NCBI GenBank assembly: GCA_009667805.1
Contig: CM019070.1
Coordinates: 59,090,735-59,154,734 of the forward strand
Source: Leptobrachium leishanense
Lineage: Eukaryota; Chordata; Amphibia; Anura; Megophryidae
Reading direction: 5' to 3'
Length of the DNA stretch: 64,000 bases
The stretch's first letter is position 1, and the number at the start of each line of letters is the position of its first letter. A program made the translations under genes and the position numbers. The notes beneath the pieces were generated by a model, which did no database searches, had not been told where the DNA came from, and saw only the letters and a program-made list of their open reading frames with translations. This document shows positions 33,470 through 42,830 of this stretch, piece by piece.

Positions 33470-33989
33470 TAGAGATGTGCATTCATTTTGGAAAAATTCG
33501 GAATTTGGAACGAAATTTGATAATTCGTATTTCAGAAGTACTTCCAAATAACAAATCGATACGGTATATAACACATTTATTTAGTTTTACACGGTGTCAT
33601 CGTCATAAAAGAAAAAAATTGAATAACTGATAAACTATTGAATTTGAAATTAACTATCAAATTGATCTTAACTTACAATACAAGTAATAGTCAGCAAAGG
33701 ACTTTATGAAACAAATTAATTTTGTTTCACTGTTTAATTAGACTCAAATACTAAATCTGTGACACAGCTTAAAATTTAACCCTAGCTTTTCTTTTAACAG
33801 CAAAATTTGATTAATTGGGGTTTTATTTTGTGATCCAAAATTCGAATTGATATCAACTAATTGATATGAAATTTGAAGTCATTCAAAATTTCAAATTAAT
33901 CCAAAACGATACGAATCAAAATTAGTTACGAAATTCTGAAAATGAAACTCAACTAAACAAAGCAGATTTTTCAGCCATGCACATCCCTA
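33470..33989. mobile_element. hAT-type MITE
   Basis: 520 bp with ends tagagatgtgcat and (reverse complement) tagggatgtgcat, flanked by an exact 8-bp duplication attgaagc (33462-33469 and 33990-33997). The interior is AT-rich with aattcgaa words. Same end family as 7299-7728. Confidence 0.9.
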
Positions 33990-33997
33990 ATTGAAGC

Positions 33998-34430
33998 ACC
34001 TTGGACATACCGTATGAGTTTCTTTAGGACCTGCAGGTGTCATATCCAGTGTACTGGTTGCAGGAGTCGAGCTTAATGTGCAGTAACACGAGTAGAACAG
34101 GCAAATAAGAGGAATATAGGTTTTATTTACTATAACACGTGAGGGAGTTACAATACTGATTGAAATGAATAAGAAGGGTGAGGCAGGAAAACAGGGAGAC
34201 CCTGGATATTGATAAATACAGAGGCAGGGTTAGGGAAAGGAGCTAAGTAATAAATGAGACATAGGGCAGACACATAAGATATAATAATTACTGAACAAAA
34301 GCAGGAGAATACGTATAGCAATAAGGATTACTGAGAACAGAATTTTAATAGAGCAACAAGGAGGCTAGTTAAAGTAAATACAAGATTGGGGTAGAAACAG
34401 AGAGACACTACAGGAACAGATTAGAGACAG
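33998..34430. other. No feature recognised
   Basis: About 430 bp without ORF, tandem repeat or terminal repeat that I can identify. Confidence 0.5.
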
Positions 34431-35090
34431 TGGCATAGCGTGGGGGGGGCCAGGGGGGCCATGGCCCCGGGCGCAATTTACTTGGGGGCGCAAAATTTCA
34501 AAAGAAATTTGCGCCCCTAATAATGTCCAGGTACCGCAGGCTTGAAGTCCAGCGTTTTTTTTCCGATTTTTTTTTTTTCTTTATGTCTGGGCGAACGCCT
34601 GCACTCAGACTCCAGCGCGGCGGCGGCAGAGAGAGGGAGGGGGTGTGGCTCGGCTCCCTCCGTGTGCTGCTCCAGAGTTCTAAGGGATTGGAGGAGTCTA
34701 AGAGGGGGAGGAGCTGCCTGCAGCCTCCTGGTCATGAGGTCACACAAGCTGAGTGCAGGCAGCTCACGTGTATGGCTCCTCCCCCACTTCCATCCTCTTC
34801 CCGGTGTGACTGCATGGCCTCTGCACACAGAGTGTTAAGGAGGAGACTGTCACAGGCTGCAGACACAGCACGAGCCCCATCATGACAGCCAAGACAGTGA
34901 GTAAAATGGAGGGGGGGGGGACATGAACTGCCTCAGAGAAATCAGGCTTGCTTTTTTTGAAACATTGGATGATTGAGGGACAGGAGACACAGGGACTGGC
35001 TATTTGCTTCAGACAGTGGAGATGAAGGGTCTGGCACTGGGCTCAGGGTCTGGCACTGGGCTCAGGGTCTGGCAGTGGGGGTCCCAATCA
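34431..35090. repeat. Probable hAT-like element end followed by GC-rich sequence
   Basis: cagtggcatagcgtgggg at 34431 has the CAGTGG-C-T-G form of hAT ends, followed by a short internal inverted pair, gcgcaattt (34470) and aaatttgcgc (34505). From 34550 to 34900 the sequence is GC-rich. 35025-35080 has cagggtctggcactgggct repeated. The other end was not found. Confidence 0.4.
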
Positions 35091-35735
35091 AAAATTGAGG
35101 TACCAGGCATTGAAAGTTTAGGTGGTCATGTTGCCTAGAGTATCCCTTTAAGTGCATACCCTTCACTTCCCAGATAAATCCCTGCTCTGTCTGACTGTTG
35201 CATCTGCTGAGCAATGCTAAGCGCCTTGGCAGGTAAAGTCCGCAGACTATCCTACATGGAAATACCTTCCTCATGGAATTTAAATTAGATAAAATACTTT
35301 GTCTTTGTTTTAAAAGATGAATTGATTCAAGAAAATTTAAAAAAAAAACGTTTTAAATGCTGTTATTGTCTGAAGGAAGAAAAGAATGAAAGGATCCCGT
35401 GCCAAATTCCTTGAAGAGATCCTGGGATTTCCACGAACACGAACTTGGCAAGACACGAACCTTGCAATTGTCCATCTTACATTATTTTTTGAAAAAAACA
35501 TTTTAACTTTAAAATGTACTAAAATATATTTAAATATGTAAAAAAAGGAAGGGCCACAACAGCCTGACCCTAAAAGTACAAGCCTATGGGATACTTGATC
35601 TGTCCTTATTATTTGACTTTTGTATGTTGTCCTATACACAAAATATAAATTTGCTCTGATGTGGATACACTAACTTTTCAACAATAAAAAAGGAAGAATT
35701 TCTTTCTTAGAACAATAATTTGGATGCAATAAACA
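35091..35735. other. No feature recognised
   Basis: AT-rich intervening sequence up to the Tc1 insertion; no repeat or coding signal seen. Confidence 0.5.
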
Positions 35736-35986
35736 GTCAGGTCCAGAAATATTGGGACATCAACACAATTCTAACATCTTTGGCTCTATACACAACCACA
35801 ATGAAGCTTGAATGAAAAAAACACAATGTGGTTTAACTGCAGACTGTCAGCTTTAATTTGAGGGTATGCACATCCAACTCAGGTGAACGGTGTAGGATTT
35901 ACAGCAGTTTGCAGATGTGCCTCCCACTTGTTAAGGGACCAAAAGTAATGGAACAGAATAATAATCATAAATCAAACTTTCCCTTC

Positions 35987-37006
35987 TTAATACTTGGTTG
36001 CAAATCCTTTGCAGTCAATCACAGCCTGAAGTCTGGAACGCATAGACATCACCAGACGCTGGGTTTCATCCCTGGTGATGTTCTGCCAGGCCTCTACTGC
36101 AACTGTCTTCAGTTCCTGCTTGTTCTTGGGGCATTTTCCATTCAGTTTTGGCTTCAGTAAGTGAAATGCATGCTCAATGGGATTCAGGTCAGGTGATTGA
36201 CTTGGCCATTGCATAACATTCCACTTCTTTCCCTTCAAAAACTCTTTGGTTGCTTTTGCAGTATGCTTTGGGTCATTGTCCATCTGCACTGTGAAGCGCC
36301 GTCCAATGAGTTCTGCAGCATTTGGCTGAATATGAGCAGATAATATTGCCCGAAACACTTCAGAATTCATCCTGCTGCTTTTGTCAGCAGTCACATCATC
36401 AATAAATACAAGAGAACCAGTTCCATTGGCAGCCATACATGCCCACGCCAAGACACTACCACCACCATGCTTCACTGATGAGGTGGTATGCTTAGGATCA
36501 TGAGCAGTTCCTTTCCTTCTCCATACTCTTCTCTTCCCATCACTCTGATACAAGTTGATCTTGGTCTTATCTGTCCATAGGATCTTGTTCCAGAGCTGTG
36601 AAGGCTTTGTTAGGTGTTGTTTGGCAAACTCTAATCTGGCCTTCCTGTTTTTGAGGCTCACCAATGGCTTACATCTTGTGGTGAACCCTCTGTATTCACT
36701 CTGGCAAAGTCTTCTCTTGATTGTTGACACACATACACCTACCTCCTGGAGAGTGTTCTTGATCTGGCCAAATGTTGTGAAGGGTGTTTTCTTCACCAGG
36801 GAAAGAATTCTTCGGTCATCCACCACAGTTGTTTTCCGTGGTCTCCTGGGTCTTTTGGTGTTGCGGAGTTCCTTCTTTTTGAGAATGTTCCTAACAGTTG
36901 TTTTGGCCACGCCTAATGTTCTTGCTATCTCTCTGATGGGTTTGTTTTGTTTCTTCAGCCTAATGATGGCTTGCTTCAATGATAGTGACAGCTCTTTGGA
37001 TCTCAT
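35987..37006 (-). CDS. Tc1-family transposase, DD34E, 339 aa
   Basis: The start was chosen at 37006 (M-R-S-K-E-L-S) because family members are about 340 aa and the upstream in-frame Met codons fall in TIR sequence. It has an N-terminal paired-like helix-turn-helix (residues 5-45), a basic GRPR-like stretch (K-R-P-R-R-P-R-K, 51-58), and a DDE nuclease with D146 (W-T-D-K-T-K), D243 (M-D-N-D-P-K-H-T) and E278 (N-P-I-E-H), spacing 34 between the last two. The residue after D146 is Lys where the family usually has Glu (D-E-T-K). The frame has no stops. It would bind the TIRs and move the element to TA sites. Confidence 0.9.
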   Translation of the reverse strand: MRSKELSLSLKQAIIRLKKQNKPIREIARTLGVAKTTVRNILKKKELRNTKRPRRPRKTTVVDDRRILSLVKKTPFTTFGQIKNTLQEVGVCVSTIKRRLCQSEYRGFTTRCKPLVSLKNRKARLEFAKQHLTKPSQLWNKILWTDKTKINLYQSDGKRRVWRRKGTAHDPKHTTSSVKHGGGSVLAWACMAANGTGSLVFIDDVTADKSSRMNSEVFRAILSAHIQPNAAELIGRRFTVQMDNDPKHTAKATKEFLKGKKWNVMQWPSQSPDLNPIEHAFHLLKPKLNGKCPKNKQELKTVAVEAWQNITRDETQRLVMSMRSRLQAVIDCKGFATKY

Positions 37007-37276
37007 CTTGAGAGTTGACAGCAACAGATTCCAAATGCAAATAGCACACTTGAAATGAACTCTGGGGTAATGAGGGAATACCACACACACCTGGCCATGG
37101 AACAGCTGAGAAGCCAATTGTCCCATTACTTTTGGTCCCTTAACAAGTGGGAGGCACATCTGCAAACTGCTGTAAGCCCTACACCGTTCACCTGAGTTGG
37201 ATGTACATACCCTCAAATTAAAGCTGACAGTCTGCAGTTAAACCACATTGTGTTTGTTTCATTCCAACTCCATTGT

Positions 37277-37413
37277 ATTGTATTACTTTGTATTTCTGTA
37301 ACTGTAACACTTCAATGTTCTTGAACCCAGGACATACTTGAAAACGAGAGAAATCTCAATGTATCCTTCCTGGTAAAATCCTTTATAAATAAATAAATAA
37401 AATAAATAAATAA
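37277..37413 (+). mobile_element. Short SINE/LINE-tail-like insertion in the Tc1 TIR
   Basis: 137 bp ending in (aaat)n, flanked by attgt (37272-37276 and 37414-37418). The sequence ctcaatgtatccttcctgg before the tail resembles 3' ends of vertebrate L2/SINE elements. It interrupts a TIR that is continuous in the 27306 copy. Confidence 0.75.
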
Positions 37414-37509
37414 ATTGTGGTGGTGTATAGAGCCAAAGATGTTAGAATTTTGTCGGTGTCCCAATATTTTTGGACCTGACTGTATATTGTAAAAATAGAA
37501 AAATGTAAA

Positions 37510-38205
37510 TGTTTTTCTCTATGGATATATTGCCCCAATTCATATGGATATATTGCCCCAGCTCATATGGATATATTGCCACAGCTCGTATGGATATATT
37601 GCCCCAGCTCTCATTGGATATATTGCCCCAGCTCACATTGATATATTGCCCGAGCTCACATGGCTATATTGCCACAGCTCACATGGATATATTGCCCCTG
37701 CTCACATGGATATATTGCCCCAGCTCACACAACATGGATATATTGCCCCCAGCTCACTCAACATGGATATAGTGCCCAGGCTCACATGGATATATAGTGC
37801 CCCAGCTTACACAACATGGATATATAGTGCCCCAGCTCACACAACATGGATATATAGTGCCACAGCTCACACAACATGGATATATTGCCCCAGCTCACAC
37901 AATATGGATATAGTGCACAGGCTCACATGGCAATATAGTGCCCCAGCTCACACAACATGGATATATGTTGCCCCAGCTCACACAAAATGGATATATAGTG
38001 CTCCCAGCTCTCACCTCCTGCCGCCGCGAGCTTTGCTCCCTACGAGCGTCCGCCAGCATGAAGCTTGGCCGCATGCACTCGCCTGGGAACCACCTGAGCA
38101 GCCACTTCCCGCAAGATCCCGGAATTCACATGAACTCTGCCATCTCGCGAGATCGCGGCTGGTGGATCCCAGGCGAGCGGCAGTCAGCGGTCGATCAAAA
38201 TAAAT
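37510..38205 (+). repeat. Third copy of the minisatellite element (array plus right arm)
   Basis: Units of catggatatattgccccagctca run from about 37520 to 38010. They are followed by cacctcctgccgccgcgagctttgctccctacgagcgtccg-type sequence, homologous to the right arm at 13961 and to the fragments inside the first array. An inverted pair ctcgcctggg and cccaggcgag (38090/38168) repeats the hairpin plan. The left end is missing; the array starts beside the Tc1 end. Confidence 0.75.
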
Positions 38206-38690
38206 TTGATCAACAAAGGAAATTATCGATTAATCGATTAATTAATCGTTAATTTCCGCAGCCCTATTTTTAATATATTTTTATTTAAAATTTGTTTAAG
38301 AGCAATAAATTATTTATTTTATTTTATAATATGGATCCTACTGCTATAAATTTTCTTGCTGATACTACACAGCCCCATATTGGGGAGAAGATTTCCTCCT
38401 CAATACATAACGGATTACAGAAAGACATCCAAGGATAAGACAATAAAATGAAGACCCCATCACCCAAATGTAAGTATTTTTATTTTTAATCTTTGATTTT
38501 CATATAGCAAAATGATCATTGTGTAATCTATGATAATCTAAGTAGAGTTTTGCACTCACATTCAGGTGCTCTGGGAATAACGGTTGCTTTTCTTCTGTAT
38601 CCATTGTGTCCCTTGGGGAATGTGGGCACTTCTATTCCACTACTAGCAGAACCTAGGCTATAGCATTGTGTCGAATTATTAATGCAATGA
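38206..38690. other. AT-rich; possible hAT end near 38260
   Basis: The minus strand reads agggctgcggaaattaacga at 38265, similar to a known hAT MITE terminus style, followed by ttaatcgatta palindromes. The rest (38270-38690) shows nothing recognisable. Confidence 0.4.
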
Positions 38691-38694
38691 TGGC

Positions 38695-38965
38695 AGCTGA
38701 AAAAGTAGATTTAGTGGCGGTTACTGAGACATGGTTCAGTGAGAAAAATAACTGGGACATAACAATACCGGGGTACTCTTTATATAGAAAAGACAGAAGG
38801 TAGGAAAGGAGGAGGAGTGGCCCTGTATGTAAAAAACAACATAAAAACGAACCAAATAAAAGTGAGCAAGGTGAACATATTCAGTTTGGGTTACGCTAAC
38901 ATTTGGTAATCATACAGTAGCTAGTGTAGGTGCAATCTATAGACCAGAGGAATGTTGGGACCTGT
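38695..38965 (+). pseudogene. CR1-clade LINE endonuclease fragment
   Basis: Encodes E-K-V-D-L-V-A-V-T-E-T-W-F (about 38695) and then I-P-G-Y-S-L-Y-R-K-D-R in the same frame. These are core blocks of the apurinic-like endonuclease of CR1 LINEs. A frameshift follows before R-R-R-S-G. It lies upstream of the CR1 RT at 40006 and may belong to the same insertion. Confidence 0.75.
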
Positions 38966-39821
38966 TGGCGCTAGGGATGAGGATACGGAGCAGGGGTCAA
39001 GATTTACACTGCCCCAAGGACGTGTCTGACACCCAAAATAACACAAAAAATTGTATTGAGGATAGGTTCCCCAAGGCGCGTAGAATGTGTGCTATTTGAC
39101 TTCAATGGTAACATTCATAAATCAATTACTATTCATGGCAATTGATCATTAATACCATACTGTCAACTCAAATTTGACACATCATAAGGAGATCTTTGAA
39201 TCACATCTAAATGGAGAACAATTTAAATTGCTTATAGATATTGGGTACAAATTGATTTTGTATTCAGTATATTCAAGAGTGTCTCAAAGTTCAGCAAGTA
39301 TGAATGCACATATACATCACTTTTGGGCTATAAGAGACTCAGCGGAAATGTTCAAACATTATATAGGGGTGATCTTCTTTCTCAGAATTTGGTGCAGCTC
39401 AAGTGCATACGATCACCAAAATAAATTTCACTGGATGTCTTCAAATCCTGCAGTGGAGATATAAGCAACAGGAGCACAATTGCGCAGTACGCAGCAGTAC
39501 CAGCCCCTACCTTCTCCCCGATGGGGTACTTACAGGAGGAGGAGCCCCTAACCCGGCTCTGGGGAATACGTGCGTATAGGGTGTTTTCCGGCAACCCACA
39601 GCCCTTAGCGAATCCTCTTTGTTCTGGATCAGTTCTTAATGCTCTGACTTGTACTGATTGCAGCGCAGACGTGTGATCTCTTACACACATCTCTCTGTTT
39701 CTCAATCGGCATCTCACTGTATTTCTGACATCTTGCTGGACCTGCAGCCTAAGAGTCACGAAGTAAAGTTTGGTTTAAATCAGATGGGCTGAGCTGAGCC
39801 CCGTTCAGTTCCTCAGCAGTA
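38966..39821. other. Unassigned sequence between two CR1 parts
   Basis: About 850 bp with no convincing ORF. It could be one or more inserted elements, since CR1 endonuclease precedes it and CR1 RT follows. Confidence 0.45.
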
Positions 39822-40005
39822 GGGATGAGCTGTTCGGTTTGATATGTTCGGAGTTCGATTCGAACATCGCCCGTTCGGATTTTCGCGAACTACGAACATT
39901 TCCTCGTGTTCGCCGCATGTTCGCCCACAATGGACCACAATGCACTTTTTCCACTGGCCTAAAGCTTGTAATTGGCTACAGCCTGCACCTGACCACAGTT
40001 CAACA
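39822..40005 (+). repeat. Second copy of the tagggatgagc MITE-like family
   Basis: Starts tagggatgagctgttcggtt and carries the cacaatggaccacaatgcac block seen in inverse at 4440-4500. It ends at ctgcacctgaccacag, where CR1 sequence begins. Confidence 0.65.
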
Positions 40006-40821
40006 ATGATTGTTGAACAACTAAAAACACATAGATTACAAGCTCAGAAACAACATGGGTTTACCTCAGGGAGATCATGCCAAACTAATCTTATTGATTT
40101 TTTTGATTGGGTAACAAAAATAATAGGCAAAGGTGGTGCAGTAGACATTGCTTATTTAGATTTCAGTAAGGCTTTTGATACTGTTCCGCATAGAAGGCTT
40201 ATCATTAAATTTCAATCTTTGAGCTTGGATTCCAATATTGTTGAATGGATTAGGCAGTGGCTGAGTGACAGGCAACAGAGGGTTGTGGTAAATGGAGATT
40301 ATTCGGCGCAAGGTCTTGTTACCAGTGGGGTACCTCAGGGGTCAGTACTTGGACCCATTCTCTTTAATATTTTTATTAGTGATATTGCAGAAGGTATTAA
40401 TGGTAAAGTATGTCTTTTTGCTGATGCCACAAAGATTTGCAACAGGGTTGACATTCCTGGAGGGATCAGCCAAATGACAAATGATTTATGTAAACTAAAA
40501 AATGGTTGGAGCTGTGGCAATTGAGTTTTAATATGGATAAGTGCAAGATAATGCACCTGGGACGTAAAAACCCAAGGGCCGAATATAGAATATTTGATAC
40601 AGTCCTAACCTCAACATCTGAGGAAAGGGATTTTGGGCTTATTATTTCAGAGAATCTAAGGGTAAGTAGTCAATGTAATAGAGCAGCAGGAAATGCTAGC
40701 AGAATGCTTGGTTGTGTAGGGAGAGGTATTAGCAGTCGAAAAAGGGAAGTGCTCAGGCCACTGTACAGAGCACTGGTGAGACCTCACTTGGAGTACTGTG
40801 TGCAGTACTGGAGACCGTATC
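40006..40821 (+). pseudogene. CR1-clade LINE reverse transcriptase, 5' part, cut by Ngaro
   Basis: Frames encode H-G-F-T-S-G-R-S-C-Q-T-N-L near 40055, the palm A-Y-L-D-F-S-K-A-F-D-T-V-P-H-R near 40155, and [14 protein letters not shown] near 40330. The catalytic box reads F-A-D-A-T-K where F-A-D-D-T-K is expected, so the second catalytic Asp is lost. A frameshift near 40520 passes to W-Q-L-S-F-N-M-D-K-C-K-I-M-H, ending at Y-W-R-P-Y-L near 40820. CR1 continues at 50833. Confidence 0.9.
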
Positions 40822-41101
40822 TCGGTTCGAGAGAAGGACTGACTAGGAGTGAGGGAGGTTTAAGAATTATCCCTGAATTGTGCAAGAGGTAAAAGGGAGT
40901 GAGTTCCCTTTGTCTATGGGATCAGGCATGGGTGCCTTTGTTCTATGAGCTTAAGCATGGCTCTTTGTGATTGGATACAATAGGGAGATAAGCAGTGAGA
41001 GGGAGGGGAGGAAGGAGTAGAAAAAAGAATGCATGGGACATTTTGTGCATTACAGCTAATTTTCTTTTGTGTTGCAGGTCACCTGAAATCGCTGGAGCAG
41101 A

Positions 41102-42444
41102 ATGTCTGGAAGAAAGAGGACCATACCGAAAAGATACCTGCAAGGAGAGAGCCCATGGACGTCAGCACCGCAGGACTCGGTAGCAGGGAAGAGGAGGACC
41201 AGAGCAGCAGCATTGAGGGAACCGGTGGAGGGAGTATTGGCAGGCGCAGCGACCTCGGGGACTGCTCATACTGCAGCTAGGCCCAGGCGAATTTCCACTC
41301 CTATCCCCCGTTCTTTGTCTCCAGTCTCAGCTATTTCATATTTTTTTCTATATTCTCCATCTTCCCCCACAGCTTCTCCAACGGCTAATCCCCGCTTTCT
41401 CTCTTCCCCTTCGGTTTTGCCGGTTATGTCGGGGGATGGGGCTGATCGGGCGACCGATCATTGAGTAGGCCATTCTTTGAGAAGTTCCCCCAGGCGATTG
41501 CCTCCCTATGTGCCCGCAGCAGATGCTGTTTGCATCCAGCAGGGGGTCCCAGCTTATTCCCAAACGCCACAAAATCAACCGCAGCAATTTGGAGCTAATG
41601 CATGGCGGCCATCTTCTTACCTCCCTCATGGCTATCTGAGCATGCCCAGCCCCTCTGCGGGCTTTGATGATGTCAGAGCGTCCCCATGACGTGGCCAGGC
41701 CTCATGTGAGGGGGCGGGGCCTCCCGGGTGCAGCGGGCCACCATCTTTGATCAAGGCAGGAAGCCCATACATCCATTTAAATGCCCAAGCAGCCGGGAGA
41801 CACAAATTTCAGGTGCAAGGAGACAGAGATTTGTTGCAGCATAGGATTAGGAGGGGGGGCCCAACCTGTACGTAGGCCCTTCATCAGCAGTAGGGGCAGT
41901 GGCAGAGAAGTGGAGGGCAGAAGTGCTGGCATGTTGCAGGGGGCCAGTACATCTCATTATGGGTCTCATTTAGGTGGTCATGGCTCTTACATTTTATTGC
42001 AGGATCCATACTCTAGGGCTCCCCACCCCGTGGTAGCAAGGGGGAGGGGTGGGGAGCAGTCCAGGAAAAGGGTATCATTTATGGAATGGGTGAAGGGGTT
42101 CGCAGTTTATGCAGAATGTTTTTTGGGGAAACATCCTGGCCAGGTCAAAAGTATGTTGAGGTATCTGCATTTAATTACAGATTGTGCCACGGCATATGGG
42201 GGGTTTTCATGGAGGGACTATGATGAGGAGTTTAGGAGAGGTAGTGTCGGAACGGGGAAGAAGTGGAGGAAGGATTTCGGGTTGAAGGTTTTGGATACGT
42301 GGTCCAGATTAGTGAGGATGTATGATGGGCAGGTGGGGGGAGGTCAGGGGGGAACAGGTTGGTTAGGAGGGAGACTAGGGAATGCTGGGTTTTTAATGAA
42401 AAGCGGTGTGAGAAGGGCATGGCGTGCAGGTACAAGCATATTTG
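41102..42444 (+). pseudogene. Ngaro gag-like region (5' part)
   Basis: Three successive frames: 41102-41464 (basic and Pro/Ser-rich, starting M-S-G-R-K-R-T-I-P-K), 41477-41689, and 41781 to the copia junction. The third holds the recognisable block F-M-E-W-V-K-G-F-A-V-Y-A and W-R-D-Y-D-E-E-F-R near 42080-42235, like the conserved W-x-x-Y-D-x-x-F-R of DIRS/Ngaro gag. Function would be RNA packaging. The frame changes suggest decay, or unrecognised introns. Confidence 0.6.
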
Positions 42445-42720
42445 TGTTGGAGATACAACAGCATATATTATACTATGGACTGCAGGTGGCGCTGTTAGTG
42501 GTTAAATGTGTTCTAAACTCGTTGGTAAATGTTCACAGGAAATAAGTCTCTTTTGTCTCTGCTTCACTTCCTTTTTCTTTCTAGCTGTGTGATGATGAAG
42601 CATCCTGATATATATCCAGTGACTAATCTGTTATAAGTTGTTTTATTGCTATATGCACAAAGTAAAGTTCTCTACTGCAGATTCACAAGACTCCAGTGCC
42701 TCTTTCATACATAACCAACA
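42445..42720 (+). repeat. copia 5' LTR
   Basis: 276 bp, from tgttggagatac to cataaccaaca, so TGTTGG...CCAACA forms the terminal inverted repeat. It supplies the promoter and polyadenylation signals. Same sequence as the 3' LTR as far as I can compare. Confidence 0.97.
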
Positions 42721-42734
42721 GGTTATGGGCCCAG
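42721..42734 (+). promoter_or_regulatory. Primer binding site: initiator tRNA-Met anticodon arm
   Basis: ggttatgggcccag directly abuts the 5' LTR and is the exact complement of ctgggcccataacc, the anticodon arm of vertebrate initiator tRNA-Met. Drosophila copia likewise primes from an internal fragment of this tRNA rather than from its 3' end. Confidence 0.9.
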
Positions 42735-42830
42735 ACACTGAAAACGAAACTACAAATCAGTAAGTGCTGCAGCTATCATCCAAATACCTGCTGTGTGTGA
42801 GGAAAGGAGCTGCATCCAATATACTGAAAG

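Larger units (their letters stand above)
35736..37482 (-). mobile_element. Tc1/mariner transposon, near full length
   Basis: The ends are cagtcaggtccagaaatatt and tttttggacctgactg, with TIRs of about 200 bp. TA follows the right end; the left flank is AA, so the TA has decayed. A single minus-strand transposase gene fills the middle. A 137-bp SINE-like piece (37277-37413) interrupts the right TIR. Confidence 0.92.

Noticed and set aside
34523..34885. Frames near the GC-rich segment after a hAT-like end
   Set aside because: Several overlapping frames on both strands with low complexity; no motif.
36555..37058. 167-codon plus-strand frame
   Set aside because: Antisense shadow of the Tc1 transposase.
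42721..42734. Part of a tRNA-Met gene
   Set aside because: Only the 14-base anticodon-arm complement is present, directly next to an LTR, which fits a primer site and not a gene.
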